NCBI RefSeq assembly: GCF_963676735.1
Contig: NZ_OY781464.1
Location: 467,001 to 531,000, forward strand
Direction of reading: 5' to 3'
Source: an uncultured Draconibacterium sp.
Lineage (GTDB): Bacteria; Bacteroidota; Bacteroidia; Bacteroidales; Prolixibacteraceae
Length of the DNA: 64,000 nucleotides
Shown here piece by piece: positions 45,545 through 55,460 of this stretch (position 1 is the first letter of the stretch; each line of letters begins with the position of its first letter). The notes beneath the pieces were generated by a model. That model saw only the letters and a list, made by a program, of their open reading frames with translations. It was not told where the DNA came from and did no database searches. The translations under genes were made by a program, and so were the position numbers.

Positions 45545-45590
45545 AAGTCTTAGAGTAACCACAGAGGTGGTTACCTAAGACTTAATTTTT
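45545..45590 (+). terminator. Strong hairpin with T-run in the GH43 leader
   Basis: AAGTCTTAGAGTAACCAC (45545-45562) pairs with GTGGTTACCTAAGACTT (45567-45583), 17 base pairs with a single bulged A around the loop AGAG, followed by AATTTTT. It has the form of an intrinsic terminator but lies between the predicted promoter (site 4) and the GH43 start at 45632, so it could attenuate that gene. It could also end read-through from GH105. Confidence 0.75.
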
Positions 45591-45631
45591 GACTAAAAGG
45601 AAGAATTAAAACACCAACTAAAAATACCATT

Positions 45632-47011
45632 ATGTTTAGAAGATTTTTAATCATTAGTCTATTATTACTTGTTGGTTTTGAAAATATTGTAAATGCCGAC
45701 AACCCCATTGTGTCTCATCGATACCTTGCCGATCCGGGAGCATTGGTATACAATGGACACGTTTACTTGTATTGTTCAAACGATGATCAAAATCCCTATG
45801 AAGGTGGCTACAAAATGAGTTCAATTGTATGCGTTTCAAGCAGCGATTTGAAAAACTGGACCGACCACGGAAAAGTATTTCAGGTGCCACAAGATGCCAC
45901 TTGGGCTATAAAAAGCTGGGCGCCATCGCCGGTTGAGCGCAACGGAAAATTTTATCTCTACTTTGGTAATGGAGGAAACGGTATTGGTGTTGCAATTGCC
46001 GATAGTCCAGCCGGCCCGTTTACAGATGCAATTGATGGCAAGCTGGTAACATCTGAAACCCCCGGAGTTATGCCCGCCGAACACATGTGGTTGTTCGACC
46101 CGATGACATTTATTGATGATGACGGGCAGGCCTATATGTATTTTGGCGGAAATGGGGAAAATAATATGCGCGTTATTAAACTTAACGACGACATGATTAG
46201 TGTTGATGGTAAAGCTACTTCGTTTAAAGTGCCTTATTTCTTCGAAGCTTCGTGGATGCACAAATACGAGGGCAAATATTATTTCTCCTATTCAACCAAT
46301 CCCCGCAACGGAATGCGCATTGATTATATGGTTGGCGACTCTCCGGTTGATGGATTTACCTACGGCGGAGTAGTGTCGAATCAACCACCCGATAACAACA
46401 ATAACAATCATCATGCTATATTTCAACTCGGTGGGAATTGGTACCAGGCCTACCACAATCGTGTTGTTGCAAAAAATAATGGAATACCAACTGGCTACAG
46501 AAGAAACCTTTGCTTAGACGCCATTTTTCATAACGAAGATGGAAGCATAGAAACCATGGTAAATACCGTTGATGGCGTTCAACAATTGATGCATTTAAAC
46601 CCATTTCAACGCATTGAAGCCGAAACTATAAATGAACAGAAGGGGATAAAAACTGCAGTTAACCTAAACGGAGGATTGCACCTTACCGCTATCGGAAACG
46701 GAGATTGGATAAAAGTTAAAGGTGTTGATTTTGGCGATGGAGCTCATTCATTCACAGCCAATGTAGCCAGCGGTTTAATAAATGGTGAGCCCAAAGGTGG
46801 CGAAATTGAAATACGTTTGGATGAAGAAAACGGAGCAGTAATAGGAACACTTGTTGTTCCCTACACCGGAGGTTTAGATGTTTGGAAAAAGGAAACAACA
46901 GTTTTGACTGAAACAAGTGGCATACACGATGTTTATTTTAAGTTTAAAGGCGACAGTGCTCAGCAGCTTTTTAATTTTGATTATTGGCAATTTGAAAAGA
47001 ACCCAGACTAA
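45632..47011 (+). CDS. GH43 glycosidase with C-terminal CBM6-like domain (probable arabinofuranosidase)
   Basis: 459 residues with a signal peptide (LLLVGFENIVNA). The five-bladed propeller (about 25-320) has the base aspartate in YLADPGALVYNG, the central aspartate in MWLFDPMTFIDDD and the acid glutamate in FFEASWMHKYEGKYYFSYS. Residues about 325-459 form a CBM6-like sandwich (QRIEAETINEQKG, LTAIGNGDWIKVKGVDF, FNFDYWQF). GH43 enzymes with a C-terminal CBM6 often remove arabinofuranose from arabinoxylan. It appears to be a single-gene unit under site 4, because site 5 lies directly after it. The acid-glutamate block is very like that of the cytoplasmic GH43 at 60093. Confidence 0.88.
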   Translation: MFRRFLIISLLLLVGFENIVNADNPIVSHRYLADPGALVYNGHVYLYCSNDDQNPYEGGYKMSSIVCVSSSDLKNWTDHGKVFQVPQDATWAIKSWAPSPVERNGKFYLYFGNGGNGIGVAIADSPAGPFTDAIDGKLVTSETPGVMPAEHMWLFDPMTFIDDDGQAYMYFGGNGENNMRVIKLNDDMISVDGKATSFKVPYFFEASWMHKYEGKYYFSYSTNPRNGMRIDYMVGDSPVDGFTYGGVVSNQPPDNNNNNHHAIFQLGGNWYQAYHNRVVAKNNGIPTGYRRNLCLDAIFHNEDGSIETMVNTVDGVQQLMHLNPFQRIEAETINEQKGIKTAVNLNGGLHLTAIGNGDWIKVKGVDFGDGAHSFTANVASGLINGEPKGGEIEIRLDEENGAVIGTLVVPYTGGLDVWKKETTVLTETSGIHDVYFKFKGDSAQQLFNFDYWQFEKNPD

Positions 47012-47066
47012 TCAAGGGTAGCAGGAGTTGACAGTAAATAGCGTGTAGCATAAAAGCCACTACGGT

Positions 47067-47132
47067 ATACTTTATTTTATAAAACCTATATCTAAAATTG
47101 AAAATAATGTAGGAGGGCGTTTAATACATTCG
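47067..47132 (+). promoter_or_regulatory. 21-bp direct repeat with -7 element (site 5)
   Basis: The second half-site ATATCTAAAATTGAAAA (47088) is clear. The first (ATACTTTATTTTATAAA, 47067) is weak. TACATTCG at 47125-47132 is TAnnTTTG with one mismatch and starts 37 bp after the second half-site. It precedes the long gene run from 47178 to 61064. Confidence 0.55.
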
Positions 47133-47177
47133 TACCTTATAAGCTAAAGCAGAAAAGCAAAATCAAACTAAACAAAA

Positions 47178-48803
47178 ATGTTGAACAGGTCAGCACAAAA
47201 AGGTATTGGTAATTTCGCCACATTGCGTTATGCAGTACTGGCAACAAAATGGATTTTGTTGTACGTGTTAATATTTTTTATTTCCGCACCTGGTTTAGTT
47301 TGCAAAGCACAGCCAAATCAAGCTCGTAATCCCATAATATTTGCCGATGTCCCCGACATTTCTATTGTTCGGGTTGATGATGTGTATTACATGAGCAGCA
47401 CAACAATGCACATGAGTCCCGGGGTGCCAATAATGAAATCAAATGATTTGGTTAACTGGAACCTGGTAAATTACGCATACGATACATTGGCCAATGTTAA
47501 TCCATTAAATTTAGTGAATGGTAAAAATGCTTACGGACGAGGTTCGTGGGCAAGCTGCATTAGGCATCATAACAACACCTTTTATGTATCAACCTTTGCC
47601 GGAACAACCGGAACAACCTATATTTTTTCTACCAAAAACATTGAAAACGGTTCATGGGATCTAAAGAAATTTCAACCTGCTTATCACGACCATACCTTGT
47701 TTTTCGACGATAACGGAAAAACATATATGATTTGGGGGGCGGGAAAATTAATGATTACTGAACTACAAAGCGACTTTTCAGGAATTAAAAAAGAAACCGA
47801 AAAGGTACTGATTGAAAATGCCAGCGCCCTGGTTGGAAACGAGGTTTATGTTCGTGCCGAAGGCTCTCAACTTTTTAAGCATAACGGAAAATATTATCTG
47901 TTTAACATTGTTTGGCCACGCAACGGCATGCGAACAGTGCTAATTTACCGGGCCGATAAAATTACGGGACCATATGTGGGGCGCATAGCTTTGCAAGACA
48001 GAGGTATCGCTCAGGGCGGACTTATTGATACTCCCGATGGTAACTGGTTTGCATATCTGTTTCGCGATTATGGTTCTGTGGGTAGAATTCCATACCTCGC
48101 GCCGGTAAAATGGGAGAACGATTGGCCGGTAATCGGAGAAAACGGAAAAGTACCCCACTTACTCGATTTACCCGCCGGTAATGGATTAATTCCCGGAATT
48201 GTGGCATCAGATGAATTTGAACGAAAAGAAAATGAACGCGACCTGCCGCTGGTTTGGCAATGGAATCATAATCCGGTGAACGAAAATTGGTCGGTACGCC
48301 AGCGAAAAGGCTATCTACGTCTTACAACCAATAGAATTGACAACCAATTAACCCAAACCAGAAATACCTTAACTCAACGCACCATCGGCCCCGAATGTAC
48401 AGGCTCGGTATGCCTTGATGTTACCAATATGAAAGATGGCGATTTGGCGGGGCTTGTCTTGCTCCAGAAAAAATATGGTTTGGTGGGTGTAAAGTGCGAA
48501 AAAGGAGTCAGAAAGGTAGTAATGATTAATGCCGGTAACGAAGAGGAAGAGATTGTTGAGTGTGTTCCATTGAAACTGAATACTATTTATTTAAAAGCAT
48601 ATTGCAATTTTACGGATTGCACTGACTTGGCTGATTTTTATTACAGCCTGGATGGCGAAAATTGGAAAAGAATTGGCAACCAATTAAAAATGTCGTATAC
48701 AATGCCACATTTTATGGGTTACCGATTCGGACTTTTTAACCACGCCACAAAGAATATAGGAGGTTATGTCGATTTCGATTTTTTCAGAATTAGTCAAAAT
48801 TGA
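47178..48803 (+). CDS. GH43 glycosidase with C-terminal concanavalin-like domain (beta-xylosidase/arabinofuranosidase type)
   Basis: 541 residues. A long N-terminal signal region (hydrophobic WILLYVLIFFISAPGLVCKAQ, about 27-47) precedes the propeller (about 50-340): base aspartate in FADVPDISIVRVDDVYYM, central aspartate in AYHDHTLFFDDNG and acid glutamate in VRAEGSQLFKHNGKYYLFN. Residues about 350-541 form a beta-sandwich of the type at the end of GH43 xylosidases (LVWQWNHNPVNENWSV, GDLAGLVLLQKKYG, HFMGYRFGLFNHATKNIGGY). The order matches GH43 subfamily 12-like enzymes acting on arabinofuranose or xylose. It is the first gene under site 5; GH2 follows after 49 bases. Confidence 0.87.
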   Translation: MLNRSAQKGIGNFATLRYAVLATKWILLYVLIFFISAPGLVCKAQPNQARNPIIFADVPDISIVRVDDVYYMSSTTMHMSPGVPIMKSNDLVNWNLVNYAYDTLANVNPLNLVNGKNAYGRGSWASCIRHHNNTFYVSTFAGTTGTTYIFSTKNIENGSWDLKKFQPAYHDHTLFFDDNGKTYMIWGAGKLMITELQSDFSGIKKETEKVLIENASALVGNEVYVRAEGSQLFKHNGKYYLFNIVWPRNGMRTVLIYRADKITGPYVGRIALQDRGIAQGGLIDTPDGNWFAYLFRDYGSVGRIPYLAPVKWENDWPVIGENGKVPHLLDLPAGNGLIPGIVASDEFERKENERDLPLVWQWNHNPVNENWSVRQRKGYLRLTTNRIDNQLTQTRNTLTQRTIGPECTGSVCLDVTNMKDGDLAGLVLLQKKYGLVGVKCEKGVRKVVMINAGNEEEEIVECVPLKLNTIYLKAYCNFTDCTDLADFYYSLDGENWKRIGNQLKMSYTMPHFMGYRFGLFNHATKNIGGYVDFDFFRISQN

Positions 48804-48852
48804 GAAATTGATTCGAGAAAAAAATAAAAGATAGTTTAATAAAGATTTACAA

Positions 48853-51606
48853 ATGACAACTACATCATATAAAGCTCAGATAAGCCGGTTGGGAGCAATT
48901 TATTTAATTGTGCTTGCCGGATTGGCTCAATTCTCATGCAGTTCTGAAAACAAAACTCAAATAGTTCGCCAAAAACTATCCATAAACGAAGGCTGGAAGT
49001 TTTACAAGTACGAAAACGTTGGCGAGGCCGATGAGTTGATTTATGATGTTCGTCCTGACTTAAAAAATATTCAGGAGTTACGGGTTGCTGACGCAAAACC
49101 TACTGAAGCAGTTGATGTGTCTGCCAGCCAGGAAGTATTAAAGCCCTGGATTCTGCCAACAGCAAACGGTTTTATCAATAACCCCAAAAATCATTATGTA
49201 CGGCCGGAAGGCAAGCCCGGAGCCAACTTCCCATTTGTTCAGGGTGGTTTCGACGATAGTGCATGGGAAAGTATAAACCTGCCGCACGACTGGGCTATTG
49301 CTGGTCCTTTTCAGAAAGGCTGGGACTCGGAAGTTGGCGGTGGAATGGGGCGTTTGCCCAGTAACGGAGTAGCATGGTATCGCCGAAAACTGAATATTGC
49401 AACCGAAGATATGGATAAGGCCATCTACCTGCAGATTGATGGAGCCATGTCGTACTCAATGGTTTGGCTAAACGGGCATTTGGTTGGTGGCTGGCCTTAT
49501 GGCTACAACAGCTATCAACTCGACCTTACGCCATACCTTAAGCCAGGTGCCGATAATCAGTTGGCTATTCGTTTGGATAATCCAAATCATTCGGCTCGCT
49601 GGTATCCGGGCGGTGGACTGTATCGGAATGTTTGGTTGATAAAAACCAACAAAGTACATGTTGCCCAGTGGGGAACTTTTATTACAACGCCAAAAGTTTC
49701 AGAAGAAGCTGCTACAGTACGCTTAAAAACAACAGTTAAAAATGATTGTAAAGAGGGTGAAACGGTTGAAATAGAAACAGCTGTTTATGCATTAAGTGCC
49801 CAGGGAGTGAGAAGTTCAACACCGAATAAGGTTTTTGAAAAACAGGAAATTTCAATTGCAGCAGGTCAAAAAGCCGAAGTCATTAGCGAGGTTCAGCTGG
49901 ATAATCCAAAACTTTGGGGGCCTTTTCCAACACAAACCCCAAACCTTTATGTGGCAATAACTCAACTGTATAAAAACGGAAAACTGATTGATGAATACGA
50001 AACACGCTTTGGCATTCGTTCGTTGGAGTTTGACCCAAACCGGGGAGTGTTGGTAAATGGCGAGTTAATAAAAATACAGGGAGTAAATAACCACCACGAT
50101 TTAGGTGCTTTGGGAGCTGCATTTAACAAACGCGCTGCCGAGCGTCAACTGGAAATACTTAAAGAAATGGGCTGCAATGCCGTTCGAATGGCACACAATC
50201 CACCGGCTCCCGAATTGCTCGAATTAACCGATAGCATGGGCTTTTTGGTGATGGATGAGATTTTTGATTCGTGGGAAAGGAAAAAAACAGCTCACGACTT
50301 TCACCTGATTTTTCCCGAGTGGTCGGAAGCTGATGCCCGTTCGTTTATACGTCGCGACAGAAATCATCCCTCAATTATAATGTGGAGTTTTGGTAACGAA
50401 GTAGGCGAACAATACACCGGAGCCGAAGGTGCGGCTGTTGGCCAGCGTTTATACGATATTGTAAAAGAAGAAGACACCACGCGACCAACAGTTGTGGCCA
50501 TGAATTTTGCCAAGCACGATATGGAATTGCCCAAAGTGCCCGATGTAATTGGCTTAAATTACCAGGGAGAAGGCATTCGTTGGGAGCCACAATTTGAAGG
50601 AACCGACCGTATTCGCACTGCACCGTCTTACGATGCTTTTCATAAACAGTTTCCCGATAAAGTGATTTTAAGTACCGAAACAGCTTCGGTTTTTAGCAGC
50701 CGTGGTTTTTATACCTTCCCCGTAACTCCCGAAATCAGTTCGCCAACCCGCGACGGACAAGGGGGTAACTCCGAACTCAGCCATGTAAGTTCCTACGAAC
50801 TGTATTGCGTGGATTTTGGCTCAAGCCCCGACCGCGTTTTTAAAGCACTTGATACACACCCGTTTGTTGCCGGCGAGTTTGTTTGGACCGGTTTCGACTA
50901 CCTGGGCGAACCAACGCCTTACTACAACGCACGCAGTTGCTACAACGGAATTATTGATTTGGCCGGCTTTAAAAAAGACCGCTTCTTTTTGTACCAGGCA
51001 CGTTGGCGCCCCGATTTCCCAATGGCGCACATTCTTCCGCATTGGAACTGGCCCGGGCGCGAGGGTAAAATCACACCGGTTCATGTGTTTACTTCGGGCG
51101 ATGAAGCCGAGTTGTTTTTAAATGGCAAATCGTTGGGTAAAAAGAAAAAAGGCGAGTATGAATACCGCTTGCGATGGGATGATGTGCTTTACCAACCCGG
51201 AACCTTAAAAGTGGTGACTTATAAAAACGGCAAAGTTTGGGCCGAAGAAGAAATTAGAACAACGGGCGAAGCAAGGAAGTTAACAGCATCAGCCGACCGT
51301 GAAATAATTACTGCCAACGGTAATGATTTGGCATTTGTAACCGTAAAAGTGTGTGATGAAGAAGGACTAATGGTTCCGAAATCAATGAATAGAATTGATT
51401 TTGAAATCTCGGGGCCTGCAGAAATAGTGGCCACCGATAATGGCGACCAAACCTGCATGACTTCTTTTACTTCGTTACAACGGAAAGCTTTTAATGGCAT
51501 GGCGCTGGCTATTGTCAGAACTCAAAAAGGCCAGCCCGGAAAAATTATTCTTACGGCCAAATCAGAAGGTTTGGAAACGGCACAGCTGGAAATTGTTAGT
51601 AAATAA
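48853..51606 (+). CDS. GH2 glycosidase (beta-galactosidase-like)
   Basis: 917 residues with a lipoprotein signal ending AQFSC (C29). The domains are an N-terminal sugar-binding sandwich (about 140-260, INLPHDWAIAGPF and YRRKLNI), an immunoglobulin-like domain, and a TIM barrel with acid/base E516 in SFGNEVGE and nucleophile E609 in LSTETASVF. C-terminal Ig-like domains follow (VHVFTSGDEAELFLNGKSLGKK, typical of DUF4982). GH2 covers beta-galactosidase, beta-glucuronidase and others; the sequence alone does not decide. In this locus, removal of beta-galactose from arabinoxylan side chains is plausible. It is probably exposed on a membrane. CE15 follows 23 bases later. Confidence 0.9.
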   Translation: MTTTSYKAQISRLGAIYLIVLAGLAQFSCSSENKTQIVRQKLSINEGWKFYKYENVGEADELIYDVRPDLKNIQELRVADAKPTEAVDVSASQEVLKPWILPTANGFINNPKNHYVRPEGKPGANFPFVQGGFDDSAWESINLPHDWAIAGPFQKGWDSEVGGGMGRLPSNGVAWYRRKLNIATEDMDKAIYLQIDGAMSYSMVWLNGHLVGGWPYGYNSYQLDLTPYLKPGADNQLAIRLDNPNHSARWYPGGGLYRNVWLIKTNKVHVAQWGTFITTPKVSEEAATVRLKTTVKNDCKEGETVEIETAVYALSAQGVRSSTPNKVFEKQEISIAAGQKAEVISEVQLDNPKLWGPFPTQTPNLYVAITQLYKNGKLIDEYETRFGIRSLEFDPNRGVLVNGELIKIQGVNNHHDLGALGAAFNKRAAERQLEILKEMGCNAVRMAHNPPAPELLELTDSMGFLVMDEIFDSWERKKTAHDFHLIFPEWSEADARSFIRRDRNHPSIIMWSFGNEVGEQYTGAEGAAVGQRLYDIVKEEDTTRPTVVAMNFAKHDMELPKVPDVIGLNYQGEGIRWEPQFEGTDRIRTAPSYDAFHKQFPDKVILSTETASVFSSRGFYTFPVTPEISSPTRDGQGGNSELSHVSSYELYCVDFGSSPDRVFKALDTHPFVAGEFVWTGFDYLGEPTPYYNARSCYNGIIDLAGFKKDRFFLYQARWRPDFPMAHILPHWNWPGREGKITPVHVFTSGDEAELFLNGKSLGKKKKGEYEYRLRWDDVLYQPGTLKVVTYKNGKVWAEEEIRTTGEARKLTASADREIITANGNDLAFVTVKVCDEEGLMVPKSMNRIDFEISGPAEIVATDNGDQTCMTSFTSLQRKAFNGMALAIVRTQKGQPGKIILTAKSEGLETAQLEIVSK

Positions 51607-51629
51607 ATGTCAACCTAAAAAACTAAACA

Positions 51630-52898
51630 ATGCATAACAAACTAAGTCTGCTTTTGCTTGCCGTGTTTACGCTAATGTTGCTAAATGCCTGCAAACAAGA
51701 AATTCCGCTGGTTTATTCAGTAGAATGCACAAAAAGTGTTGCGCCCGAAGAGGTTGCAACGGATACTGCAGACTTAAAAATTGTAGCACCTTTAACCGAC
51801 CCGTTTGCCTGGTCGAACGGGCAAGGCCGATCAGAGAAATTTGCAGACTGGAGCCGAAGACGGGCAGAAATCGGTGCAGAAATTCAATATTACGAAATTG
51901 GTCCAAAACCATCGCGCCCCGACTCGATTGATGCGATTTATACCGGCGATTCCTTAACCATTACCATAACCCGTAACGGGCAGAGCCTGAAACTGGTTTC
52001 ACATATTATTTTGCCCGAAGGAGAAGGGCCATTTCCGGCAGTTATTGGCATTGGAAAAGGCTCAGGCAGTTTGCCCGAAAAACTTTTCTCTGAACGCCAG
52101 ATTGCGCAGGTGTCTTTTCAGTTTTGGGACGTAATGGCCTGGGAGCAAAAACGTGGACAGGAGCCAATAAATAAGCTCTATCCCGAATTAACTTTTATGG
52201 GGGCATACAGTGCGTGGTCGTGGGGAATTAGCCGATTAATTGACGGCCTCGAACTGGTTGCCGACGAAGTGCCAATTGACTTGCAACACCTGGCCATTAC
52301 AGGCTGTTCGTTTGCCGGAAAAATGGCACTTTTTGGCGGAGCTTTCGACCAGCGAATTGCCCTTACCATTGCACAAGAATCGGGCGGTGGTGGTGCAGCA
52401 GCCTGGCGGGTTTCCGAAACTTTAGGCAATGTTGAAACTTTAGGACGAACAAGCCATTTATGGTTTACCGAAGACCTTTTTAAATTTTCAAAATCAGTTG
52501 AAAAATTACCTTACGACCATCATGAGTTAATGGCAATGGTTGCACCGCGTGCTCTTCTGGTTTTAGGAAATCCGGATTACGAATGGTTGGCCGAAGAATC
52601 GGGGTATGTTTCATGCAGAGCAGCGCAACGCGTGTGGGAAACCTTCGGAATAAAAGACCGCTTTGGCTTTTCAATTGTAGCCGGACATCCGCATTGTAGG
52701 TTGCCTGAAGAGCAATACCCGGAAGTTGAGGCCTTTATTGAAAAGTTTCTTTTGGGCAATACCGAAATTAATACTGTTGCTGAAATACATCCATACCCAA
52801 ATGTAGATTATAAAAAATGGACAGCCTGGTGGGGCAGCAACAATCCGGTTTTTCCAAAAACAGAACTTAAAAACCAATCAGCTGAAAAAATAAATTAG
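51630..52898 (+). CDS. CE15 glucuronoyl methylesterase
   Basis: 422 residues with a lipoprotein signal ending LLNAC (C21). The alpha/beta-hydrolase of family CE15 carries the nucleophile S227 in ITGCSFAGKMA (the family's GCSxxGK motif), an acid in the IAQESGGGGAAAWR region and the histidine in VAGHPHCRLP. CE15 enzymes cut the ester between 4-O-methylglucuronic acid of xylan and lignin alcohols. This suggests the organism meets lignified plant cell walls. It lies between GH2 and GH115 copy 2 (18 bases to the latter), a sensible order for freeing glucuronate before it is removed. Confidence 0.92.
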   Translation: MHNKLSLLLLAVFTLMLLNACKQEIPLVYSVECTKSVAPEEVATDTADLKIVAPLTDPFAWSNGQGRSEKFADWSRRRAEIGAEIQYYEIGPKPSRPDSIDAIYTGDSLTITITRNGQSLKLVSHIILPEGEGPFPAVIGIGKGSGSLPEKLFSERQIAQVSFQFWDVMAWEQKRGQEPINKLYPELTFMGAYSAWSWGISRLIDGLELVADEVPIDLQHLAITGCSFAGKMALFGGAFDQRIALTIAQESGGGGAAAWRVSETLGNVETLGRTSHLWFTEDLFKFSKSVEKLPYDHHELMAMVAPRALLVLGNPDYEWLAEESGYVSCRAAQRVWETFGIKDRFGFSIVAGHPHCRLPEEQYPEVEAFIEKFLLGNTEINTVAEIHPYPNVDYKKWTAWWGSNNPVFPKTELKNQSAEKIN

Positions 52899-52916
52899 AA
52901 AATCAAGAATCAAATC

Positions 52917-55457
52917 ATGAATCAAATCAGTTTAGGGAAGAGAATTTTATTTGGAGTAGGCATATTAACTGCTTTTGTAACCCTGGCATTTGCAGGTAAG
53001 CGTTGCGATAATGTTATACCTTCATTTGTGAAAAACGAGCATAATTTTGTGCTTGCCAGCGAGAATTTTGCAACACCGGTGGTCATAAGTAAGAACGATT
53101 TCGATGGTGTAAAAATGGTTGCAGAATGGTTTGTTAACGATGTTAAAATGGTGTGTGGCACGCAACCTGAAATTTACGAACAGGATTACCAGGAGCATAC
53201 GCAAATTGTTCTGGTAGGAACAATCGGTAACAGCGAATTACTTGATAAACTGGTTGCTGATGGTTTGCTCGATGTTTCGGAAATTGAAGGACAATGGGAA
53301 AGAAGCCTCACCGAAGTAATTGAAAATCCTTTTCCCGGGGTAGAGAAAGCATTGGTATTGGCCGGAAGCGATAAACGCGGAACCATTTACGCCATGTTGA
53401 ATTTATCGCGCGAAATGGGTGTTTCACCTTGGTATTACTGGGCCGATGTGCCTGTAAAAACACAGGAAACCATTTTGGTAAATCCCGAACGAAAAATAAC
53501 AAAAAGCCCTGCGGTAAAATACCGTGGAATTTTCCTAAACGATGAAGAACCGGCACTTGGCGGCTGGGTGCGCGAAAATTTTGATGGATTTAATTCCAGG
53601 TTCTATTCCCATGTTTTTGAGCTAATACTTCGCCAGCGAGGCAACTTTTTATGGCCGGCAATGTGGGGTAAAGCCTTTTTCGACGACGACCCTGAGAATG
53701 GAGTTTTGGCTGATAAGCTGGGTGTTGTAATAAGTACTTCGCACCACGAACCCATGGGGCGTGCACAGGCCGAATGGAGCCGATACGGTTCTGGACCCTG
53801 GGATTATACAAAAAACAAAAAGGTACTTGCTGATTTTTGGGAGAAAGGAATGGAACGTAACAAAGATTACGAAACCATTGTAACAGTGGGTATGCGTGGC
53901 GATGGCGATAAAGCGATGGAAGAAGGAACAAACATTGCTTTGCTGGAAGGCATTGTAAACGACCAGCGCGAAATAATTGAGCAGGTTACCGGAAAAATCC
54001 CAGAAGAAACACCTCAGGTTTGGGCCCTTTACAAAGAAGTGCAGGATTATTACGACAAAGGAATGCGGGTGCCGGATGATGTAACCTTGTTGTTGTGCGA
54101 CGACAACTGGGGCAACGTACGAAAACTTCCGGCTATTGATGCCCCGGTTCATAAAGGTGGTTACGGAATGTATTACCATGTAGATTATGTTGGCGGCCCA
54201 CGAAGTTACCGATGGATTAACGTAAGCCAGATTCAGCGGATTTGGGAACAGATGAACCTGACCTGGGAGCATGGGGTAGACCGTATTTGGGTGTTAAATG
54301 TGGGCGACCTGAAACCAATGGAGTTTCCGACCAGTTTTTTCCTGGATATGGCCTGGGACCCGGAAGCTTTTAATGCCGATAACTTATTTGACTATACCGT
54401 TGATTGGTGTGCCGAATTGTTTGGCGAAGAATATGCCCGTGAGGCAGCAAGAATTATTAACCTGTATACCAAATACAATCACCGGGTAACACCCGAGTTG
54501 CTGGACGAAAATACCTACAGTCTCGAAAATTACAACGAATACGAACGGGTGCGCAACGATTATCGCGACCTGGCTTTTGATGCATTACGTTTGTATAATT
54601 TTATACCCAATGCCTACAAAGATGCTTTTGACCAACTGGTGCTGTTTCCAACAAATGCCAGTGCCAATTTGTATGAAATGTATTATGCCGTGGCCAAAAA
54701 TCATCACCTGGCAGCTGAAAATAACCCGGAAGCCAACTACTGGGTCAACGAGGCGAAAGCCTGTTTTAAACGCGATTCGCTTTTAACGGTGCATTACAAT
54801 ACACAAATTTCAGGTGGAAAATGGAACCACATGATGGATCAGACAAAAATCGGTTACAAATCGTGGAACAACCCGCAAAAAAATATTATGCCCAAAGTTA
54901 TTCGGGTGAAAGAAGAAAAGGTTTCTGCTGAAAAGCTTGCGTTTAAAGAGGCTGACGGTTATGTGTCAATAGAAGCAGCTAACTATCAGCAAAGCGGCAC
55001 AAGCAAAACAATTAAATGGAAAGAGATAACCGACCTCGGGAAAACAGAATCGGGGATAACAACCTTTCCGCAAAATGCTTATCCAAATAAAAAAGACGAG
55101 GTATACCTGGAATATGCTGTTGAATTTGAGTCAACCGGAGATGTTGAAGTGAGTGTACTTGTTTCGCCAACCCTGAACTTTAATGCTAACAAGGGATTAC
55201 GGTATGCCATTTCGTTTGATGGTGATGCAGAGCAAATTGTGAATTTTAACGAAGCGTACCGCGGTGAGTTAGGCCCATGGCAAGCCAATAGGATTATTAC
55301 CACAAAAACAACACACAATATCGATAAAGCAGGTGTGCATCGCCTACGAATTCGGGTACTGGAACCAGGAATTGTTTTACAGAAAATTTTAATTGATACC
55401 GGAGGTTTGAAGCCGAGTTATCTTGGACCACCGCAAAGTGAACAAGTAAAATTGTAA
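52917..55457 (+). CDS. GH115 alpha-glucuronidase, copy 2
   Basis: 846 residues with a signal peptide (LTAFVTLAFA). It shares with copy 1 the blocks MGVSPWYYWADVPVKTQ, YRGIFLNDEEPAL, STSHHEPMGR (about 274-283), GMRGDGDKAM and LLCDDNWGNVR, and a C-terminal sandwich ending in LRIRVLEPGIVLQK. It is about 115 residues shorter than copy 1, mainly because copy 1 has an extra domain before the last sandwich (around 670-790) that is shortened here. It releases internal (4-O-methyl)glucuronate. It sits after CE15 and 3 bases before the CE20-like esterase, so one mRNA encodes all the uronate-freeing steps. Confidence 0.93.
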   Translation: MNQISLGKRILFGVGILTAFVTLAFAGKRCDNVIPSFVKNEHNFVLASENFATPVVISKNDFDGVKMVAEWFVNDVKMVCGTQPEIYEQDYQEHTQIVLVGTIGNSELLDKLVADGLLDVSEIEGQWERSLTEVIENPFPGVEKALVLAGSDKRGTIYAMLNLSREMGVSPWYYWADVPVKTQETILVNPERKITKSPAVKYRGIFLNDEEPALGGWVRENFDGFNSRFYSHVFELILRQRGNFLWPAMWGKAFFDDDPENGVLADKLGVVISTSHHEPMGRAQAEWSRYGSGPWDYTKNKKVLADFWEKGMERNKDYETIVTVGMRGDGDKAMEEGTNIALLEGIVNDQREIIEQVTGKIPEETPQVWALYKEVQDYYDKGMRVPDDVTLLLCDDNWGNVRKLPAIDAPVHKGGYGMYYHVDYVGGPRSYRWINVSQIQRIWEQMNLTWEHGVDRIWVLNVGDLKPMEFPTSFFLDMAWDPEAFNADNLFDYTVDWCAELFGEEYAREAARIINLYTKYNHRVTPELLDENTYSLENYNEYERVRNDYRDLAFDALRLYNFIPNAYKDAFDQLVLFPTNASANLYEMYYAVAKNHHLAAENNPEANYWVNEAKACFKRDSLLTVHYNTQISGGKWNHMMDQTKIGYKSWNNPQKNIMPKVIRVKEEKVSAEKLAFKEADGYVSIEAANYQQSGTSKTIKWKEITDLGKTESGITTFPQNAYPNKKDEVYLEYAVEFESTGDVEVSVLVSPTLNFNANKGLRYAISFDGDAEQIVNFNEAYRGELGPWQANRIITTKTTHNIDKAGVHRLRIRVLEPGIVLQKILIDTGGLKPSYLGPPQSEQVKL

Positions 55458-55460
55458 AAA